From: Candidatus Methanofastidiosum methylothiophilum
GTDB taxonomy: Archaea > Methanobacteriota_B > Thermococci > Methanofastidiosales > Methanofastidiosaceae
Assembly: GCA_001587575.1 (NCBI GenBank)
Contig: LNJC01000014.1
Span: 1-34,500 of the forward strand
DNA: 34,500 bases
Direction: 5' to 3'
A program made the position numbers and the translations under genes. This document shows positions 30,313-34,500 of the stretch, one piece after another (position 1 is the stretch's first letter; the number at the start of each line of letters is the position of its first letter). A model generated the notes under the pieces. It made no database searches and was not told the origin of the DNA. It saw only the letters and a list, made by a program, of their open reading frames with translations.

Positions 30313-31551
30313 TTAATTAATTTTTTTTAATTCTGCGTTATTTTCAAAAATTAGTTTGCCGAAGTTATAACTTTTATAATGTGCTATATAACTAAAAGCG
30401 AATGGAATGTCTTCTGCATCATTGGGCGATAATCCTACATTGCCTTTTGATAGAATCAGCACATTGTTTCCAAGACGCCCAAAGAAAAATCTACTTTTTG
30501 TAGTATGATCCCCTGTTGGGTCAGCAGGCACCCATCCATAAGGAGGCAAATAAATCTCAGCCCACATGTGCCCAGCTGATGTATCAGTCCCATAAAGATA
30601 ACCATGAACTAATCTTGCAGGAATACCTTGAGAACGGCACATTGCAACAAATAAGGTGGCAAATTCAGTACAATCACCTTTTCTATTGTAAAATGCGTAC
30701 CTTGCACCCAGCTCTTGGTCCTGTATTTCATAAGTAATATTTTTTACTACCCAGCCATATATCCTGTCAGCCTTTTTATATGGATTTTTTTCATTTCCAA
30801 CTACCTTTTTTGCCATGGCAATTATATCTGGATCATCGGATTCTACCCTTTGGCTTGGTTTTGTATATTCATTATAAATTCCCAAGTAACTATCATAGGG
30901 CTCAATTAAAGAAGGATCAATAGACGTAGTAAACGGATTTGCAACAAAAGATATTTTCTGAATTATTACTATTGAAGAATTTGTGGGAAGAGAACTATTA
31001 AAGTCCCAGTAACAAACTCTTGTACATGCTTCTGGAAAGATGTCAATCTTATTAGGTTCTGGATCAATACTTATAATTGAAACATTTTGCTGTGTTCCAC
31101 AGTCGATTGGTAATGCCACCCATAGTTTTATCTCTCCCACATCGGCATCTATATTATTAATCTTAGTTGTTATAACAGCACTATACTTCTGAGGAAGTTG
31201 GTGTTCAATAGGGCTGTTTGGATTATTTACCAATCCTAAGTAATAGAAAATCGCAAGTAATAGCATAGCTCCAAGAAGAATTGAAGATATCGCTTTGAAT
31301 TTTTTCTTTCTGAATTCTTCTCTTTCGATTTCTTCCGAATATTTTTCTGCGTCCCCTACTTTTTCAGATTTTGGATTGTCACTAGTTGCGTATATCTTTA
31401 TAGGTGCGCCACATTTAGAACAGTAGAATAATTCTTTACTATTATCACTACCACATTTAGTGCATTTGATTATTTCCTGTTCTAAGGGGTAATTGCCGCA
31501 GTTAGGGCAGTAACTTAAATCCGTGTCATTTCCACATAGAAGGCATTTCAT
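30313..31551 (-). CDS. Membrane protein with two N-terminal zinc ribbons and an outer transglutaminase-like domain
   Basis: 412 residues. Two Cys4 zinc ribbons (Cys3/6/15/18 and Cys30/33/44/47) are followed by a charged linker, one membrane helix (~88-108) and a large outer part. The transglutaminase-like core at ~260-350 has the catalytic triad Cys294 (RKGDCTEFATLF), His328 (SAGHMWAEIY) and Asp344 (VPADPTGDH). The fold hydrolyses or crosslinks amide bonds, so it may be a cell-surface peptidase. The N-terminal side should be cytoplasmic by the positive-inside rule (REEFRKKKFK just before the helix). It is convergent with the beta-helix gene. Confidence 0.88.
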   Translation of the reverse strand: MKCLLCGNDTDLSYCPNCGNYPLEQEIIKCTKCGSDNSKELFYCSKCGAPIKIYATSDNPKSEKVGDAEKYSEEIEREEFRKKKFKAISSILLGAMLLLAIFYYLGLVNNPNSPIEHQLPQKYSAVITTKINNIDADVGEIKLWVALPIDCGTQQNVSIISIDPEPNKIDIFPEACTRVCYWDFNSSLPTNSSIVIIQKISFVANPFTTSIDPSLIEPYDSYLGIYNEYTKPSQRVESDDPDIIAMAKKVVGNEKNPYKKADRIYGWVVKNITYEIQDQELGARYAFYNRKGDCTEFATLFVAMCRSQGIPARLVHGYLYGTDTSAGHMWAEIYLPPYGWVPADPTGDHTTKSRFFFGRLGNNVLILSKGNVGLSPNDAEDIPFAFSYIAHYKSYNFGKLIFENNAELKKIN

Positions 31552-31620
31552 AGGGCACCATAAATAAAAGTAATAATTTAATTTATAAATATGTTAGAAT
31601 AATTTAGAATAAAGTATAAT

Positions 31621-32112
31621 TTATAATATTTTTTGCATCCAAACAACATCAAAATATTTATCAAATTTCTTCCCTATTTTCACAAATCTTCCACATTCTT
31701 TAAATCCATTTTTTTTGTGAAAATTTATACTTCTTTCATTTATTGAAGAGATGCTAGCTAATATACTCGATATGTTCAATTTTTTTGCTTCTGATTCTAT
31801 ATAATCTAAAGTCTTTTTGCCAATTCCTTTTCCAGTTACCTCTTCTTTGATAAAATAAGATATTTCGGCAGTTTCTTTAAATACTGAAAAGGGGCTATAA
31901 GAATGGATTAAACTAAATCCTATTGCTTCATTTTTATCAGATTTAATTACTACTGCAGGATAATCCTTCGTAATTATAAGAAACATGTCATAAAATTCAT
32001 ATGGGAGTTTATTCTCAGGATATGCTGCAAATCCATTTTCAATATAGTAATTAAAAATATCTATTACGTCAGTTCTATGCTCTTCGCCCATGCGCTCAAA
32101 TTGTATTTCCAT
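31621..32112 (-). CDS. GNAT-family N-acetyltransferase
   Basis: 163 residues, similar in layout to phosphinothricin acetyltransferase-like enzymes: RTDVIDIFNYYIENGFAAYPE at the N-terminus, the acetyl-CoA loop EEVTGKGIGKKTLDYIE (GxGIGxK), and ASISSINERSINFHKKNGFKECGRF at the C-terminus. It moves an acetyl group from acetyl-CoA to an amine; the acceptor is unknown. It is transcribed alone, leftward. Confidence 0.92.
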   Translation of the reverse strand: MEIQFERMGEEHRTDVIDIFNYYIENGFAAYPENKLPYEFYDMFLIITKDYPAVVIKSDKNEAIGFSLIHSYSPFSVFKETAEISYFIKEEVTGKGIGKKTLDYIESEAKKLNISSILASISSINERSINFHKKNGFKECGRFVKIGKKFDKYFDVVWMQKIL

Positions 32113-32348
32113 AATGTCACTAAAACTAAGTTTAAGAATGATTTTTTATAGATTTCGATTATAGGAGATATTAATGGAATTAGGTCCAATCTACACTTTG
32201 TTCAAAGAATTAAGATTTATTTTCATTGTTTATTCCAATATTAGATAAAATATTATTAAAACAAATTAATATTTCTAATAAATTTTCATAATTACAAAAT
32301 AATCAGAAATTATATAAATGAAAAAGAGATAATTAGATAAGTGTTACA

Positions 32349-33035
32349 ATGACAGATGAAATCAAAAAAGAGTTCTTTGAAGTGCTGCGATCAGTTGGGC
32401 CAGTTTCAATCGTTGTGTTCTTATTTTTGTTTTTTATTTCAAAAGGAGAAATATTAAATTTTACTATTGGCTTCATAATGGTGATTCTTGGAATTACTCT
32501 CTTCTTACTTGGCATTAATCTAGGTTTTTTGCCATTTGGGGAGGCTATTGGATCAGAGTTACCCATGAGAGGTTCATTGAGTTTTTTATTGATATTTTCA
32601 TTTATCATAGGATTTATTACTACCATTGCAGAACCTGATGTGCGGGTGCTTTCAACTCAAATAGATTATGTTTCCAATGGTGCCATACCCCAATTTTTGT
32701 TAGTCCTTTCCATTAGTTTTGGAATAGGCATATTTGTATCCTTGGCAATGTTAAGAATTATTTATGGGATAGGATTTCCTTATCTTTTCATAGGCGGGTA
32801 TGTAATCATAATACTTCTCTCTCTTTTTACCCCTCAATCGTTTGTGGCAATAGCTTTTGATGCGGGTGGCGTGACCACGGGCCCAGTTACAGTCCCAATA
32901 ATTCTATCTCTGGGTATTGGGATTAGTTCAGTTTTAGGTGGAAAATCAGCCCTATCTGATGGTTTTGGATTGATTGGCCTTGCTTCAATGGGGCCAGTGA
33001 TAAGTGTAATGTTATTGGGGGTATTGTATTCATGA
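32349..33035 (+). CDS. DUF1538 membrane protein, first copy
   Basis: 228 residues, about 7 membrane segments. Conserved features are LGINLGFLPFGEAIG, IGFITTIAEPDVRVLSTQI and IAFDAGGVTTGPVTVP. Charged residues (AEPD, DAGG) inside membrane segments suggest a transport path. It is paralogous to the next gene, with the same motifs in the same order. The stop overlaps the next start by 4 bases. The TATA box is TTATATAAAT about 30 bases upstream. Some bacteria fuse two DUF1538 units into one protein, so the two likely form a heterodimer. Substrate unknown. Confidence 0.9.
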   Translation: MTDEIKKEFFEVLRSVGPVSIVVFLFLFFISKGEILNFTIGFIMVILGITLFLLGINLGFLPFGEAIGSELPMRGSLSFLLIFSFIIGFITTIAEPDVRVLSTQIDYVSNGAIPQFLLVLSISFGIGIFVSLAMLRIIYGIGFPYLFIGGYVIIILLSLFTPQSFVAIAFDAGGVTTGPVTVPIILSLGIGISSVLGGKSALSDGFGLIGLASMGPVISVMLLGVLYS

Positions 33036-33760
33036 ATTCAATACTTGGAGACCTATTCAAAACTATCTACGAAGTCATTATTCTATTATTGCCTTTATCA
33101 ATATTTTTTATGCTATTCCAAAAGTTTTATCTTCACCTTCCAAAAATATACATAGAAAATCTTATTAAAGGTATTTTTCTCACTTTTTTAGGAATGGTAT
33201 TATTCTTTGAAGGCGTAGAAATAGGTTTTCTACCTGCAGGGAGAACTATAGGAGAATATTTTGGAGGTCTCGATTATAATTGGATTTTAATACCATTGGG
33301 ATTTTCGATGGGATTTCTAACAACATACGCTGAACCTGCAGTAATGATTTTATGTAATCAGATTGAAAAGTTCTCTAATGGATTCATCCAGGGAAAAATA
33401 ATCAAATATATCTTGTCTTTTAGTGTGGCTTTTTTTGTTTCACTTGGAATGGTGAAATTAGTTTATGGTTTAAATCTTTTATTAATTATTATAGTAGGTT
33501 ACTCTATTGTACTTTTACTTACTTTATTCTCAGACAAGGAGTATATTGCCATTGCATTTGATTCTGGAGGAGTCGTTACAGGTCCAATGGCAGTGACATT
33601 TTTGATGGCTATGGCACTAGGCGCTGCTTCCACTATGGAAGGTAGAAATCCATTGATTGATGGATTTGGCCTTATCTCACTTATTGCCCTAGCTCCGATA
33701 ATTCCTGTAATGGCATTTGGATTAATTATTCGTTATAAAGGAGGTATAAAAGATGAGTGA
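33032..33760 (+). CDS. DUF1538 membrane protein, second copy
   Basis: 242 residues, with about 7 membrane segments and the same order of motifs as the preceding protein: GVEIGFLPAGRTIG, MGFLTTYAEPAVMILCNQI and IAFDSGGVVTGPMAVTF, then DGFGLISLIALAPI. AEPA here replaces AEPD in the first copy, so the two halves are not equivalent. It starts within the last codons of the first copy (ATGA overlap) and its own end overlaps the PII-like gene by 8 bases. The three are surely translated together. A PII-controlled membrane transporter is the simplest reading. Confidence 0.9.
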   Translation: MNSILGDLFKTIYEVIILLLPLSIFFMLFQKFYLHLPKIYIENLIKGIFLTFLGMVLFFEGVEIGFLPAGRTIGEYFGGLDYNWILIPLGFSMGFLTTYAEPAVMILCNQIEKFSNGFIQGKIIKYILSFSVAFFVSLGMVKLVYGLNLLLIIIVGYSIVLLLTLFSDKEYIAIAFDSGGVVTGPMAVTFLMAMALGAASTMEGRNPLIDGFGLISLIALAPIIPVMAFGLIIRYKGGIKDE

Positions 33761-34106
33761 GGAAACAAAGGGATGCGACCTTATAGTGACAATAGTAAAA
33801 AAGGGATTTTCTGAACAGATAATACAAGCTTCAATAAAGGCAGGTGCTAAGGGGGGTACTGTAGTTTTTGGAAGAGGTACTGGAATCCATGAAAAACAAA
33901 AGATACTTGGAATCCCAATTGAACCAGAAAAAGAAATAATTTTTACTGTGGTAAGTAAACAGCAAACTGAGGATATTCTTGAAGCTATTAAGCAGGCAGG
34001 CGAATTAGATAAACCAGGTATGGGCATTGGATTTGTGATCTCTCTTGATAGGGTAATTGGAATGTGCCATTTACTATCAGATGGAACCATGATATGTAAA
34101 TATTAA
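33753..34106 (+). CDS. PII-like signalling protein
   Basis: 117 residues with the ferredoxin-like trimeric PII fold: CDLIVTIVKKGFSEQIIQASIKAGA (key part KKGFSEQIIQASIKAGA), GGTVVFGRGTG, then KEIIFTVVSKQQTEDILEAI and PGMGIGFVISLDRVIG. The T-loop region (about 40-56, GRGTGIHEKQKILGIPIEPE) is short and lacks the Tyr used for uridylylation, so it is not a classical GlnB/GlnK. PII proteins bind nucleotides and plug or release membrane transporters; the overlap with the DUF1538 genes makes them the likely partners. GGAGGT precedes the start inside the upstream gene. Confidence 0.88.
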   Translation: MSEETKGCDLIVTIVKKGFSEQIIQASIKAGAKGGTVVFGRGTGIHEKQKILGIPIEPEKEIIFTVVSKQQTEDILEAIKQAGELDKPGMGIGFVISLDRVIGMCHLLSDGTMICKY

Positions 34107-34187
34107 TAAAATAAGTTTAAATAAAATAAATGTGTTATCTGCCAAATATTTCGCCAAGCTTTAAATCAATCTTTTGCCTTAAATGGC

Positions 34188-34500
34188 ATGAAGCTTAAGG
34201 ATGCAGATCTTGAGGCGATTGTACTTAGGGTAACAAAGTACAAACTCCCCACAAGAGTTGTTGCCTCTCAGTTTAGAATATCTCAAAGGCGAGTCCAGCA
34301 GATAGTCAAGCTTTCAAAGATAACTGGTGAATTACCCAAACACAAGCAGCCTGGAAGAAGGCCTTATGCAATATATCCAGTCACCTTGAGAACAGATATT
34401 ATCCAAGCTAAACTCACTCTTGATCTTTCCGCCTCTGCCATCTCTAAGCATCTAAGGAAGAAGCGGGGGATTAGGGCTGATGTTAATCTGGTCCAACGGA
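34188..34500 (+). CDS. IS481/integrase-type transposase, N-terminal part (cut by window edge)
   Basis: The frame is open from the ATG at 34188 to the end of the window (104 codons). MKLKDADLEAIVLRVTKYKL is followed by a homeodomain-like helix-turn-helix (TRVVASQFRISQRRVQQIVK), a basic Pro-rich linker (KHKQPGRRPYA) and a second helical part (SASAISKHLRKKRGIRADV). This layout is usual for the DNA-binding region of archaeal IS481/rve-type transposases; the catalytic DDE domain would follow outside. An AAGCTTTAAATC TATA-like box ~28 bases upstream suggests a leaderless mRNA. GC content rises here, as in the other element. The element's left end may lie near 34131 (TGTGTTATCTGCC), which I cannot confirm. 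Confidence 0.72.
   Translation, partial: MKLKDADLEAIVLRVTKYKLPTRVVASQFRISQRRVQQIVKLSKITGELPKHKQPGRRPYAIYPVTLRTDIIQAKLTLDLSASAISKHLRKKRGIRADVNLVQR

Noticed and set aside
32174-32248. 24-codon ORF (MELGPIYTLFKELRF...) with GGAGA just upstream, before the DUF1538 operon
   Set aside because: It has a ribosome-site-like sequence but no repeated amino acid, no hairpin or terminator and no family; a leader or gene relic is possible but not supported.
1-34500. CRISPR arrays, rRNA genes, toxin-antitoxin or defence systems
   Set aside because: I saw no regularly spaced repeats, rRNA-like sequence, cas genes or recognisable defence genes on either strand.

Overview
The window is archaeal and AT-rich. 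Evidence is ribosomal protein eS8, a one-domain archaeal histone, archaeal/eukaryotic-type tryptophanyl-tRNA synthetase, RNase HII, a tRNA-Leu without encoded CCA, TATA boxes about 25-30 bases upstream of many starts (several mRNAs look leaderless), and PRC-barrel, PII and zinc-ribbon membrane proteins. HypE and NikR point to a nickel hydrogenase-using, strictly anaerobic, methanogen-like euryarchaeon; rubrerythrin fits anaerobic life. A lineage such as Methanofastidiosales or Theionarchaea is possible, but this is inference.

Layout. 1-3.3 kb: truncated subtilase gene, a gap with a decayed transposase fragment, a small secreted protein, and a complete 1.26-kb insertion sequence (transposase plus DUF2080-type partner) lying in the 3' end of a flavin-reductase-like gene. 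3.4-8.6 kb: cupin, SLC13/ArsB-type transporter, MsrA, rubrerythrin, class III CoA-transferase, HypE. 8.6-11.5 kb: eS8, histone, and several very small proteins (Cys4 zinc protein, membrane proteins, PRC-barrel) plus an Asp/Glu racemase. 11.5-15.1 kb, minus strand: a metal ABC importer operon (znuA-znuC-znuB type) followed by nikR and rnhB. 15.2-18.0 kb: TIM-barrel isomerase, unknown membrane protein, methyltransferase, phosphoglycerate mutase.

18.05-22.0 kb is the tryptophan region. A promoter is followed by a 25-codon ORF with three consecutive Trp codons next to its stop, a hairpin overlapping that stop, and a terminator-like hairpin with a U tract, all upstream of trpB2. This looks like a classical trp attenuator, here in an archaeon, and is the most interesting object in the window. 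A second palindromic terminator overlaps the trpB2 stop codon. An NAD-kinase-like gene and trpS follow.

22.1-28.6 kb: small HTH protein with an operator-like inverted repeat, PEBP protein, Rieske/DsrE-like/DJ-1 gene row, NAD(P)HX repair enzyme, site-2 protease, CDP-alcohol phosphatidyltransferase, tRNA-Leu(CAA), nitroreductase. 28.7-34.1 kb: secreted beta-helix protein, zinc-ribbon/transglutaminase membrane protein, acetyltransferase, and an overlapping operon of two DUF1538 membrane proteins with a PII-like protein. A second transposase, of the IS481/integrase type, begins at 34188 and runs off the end.
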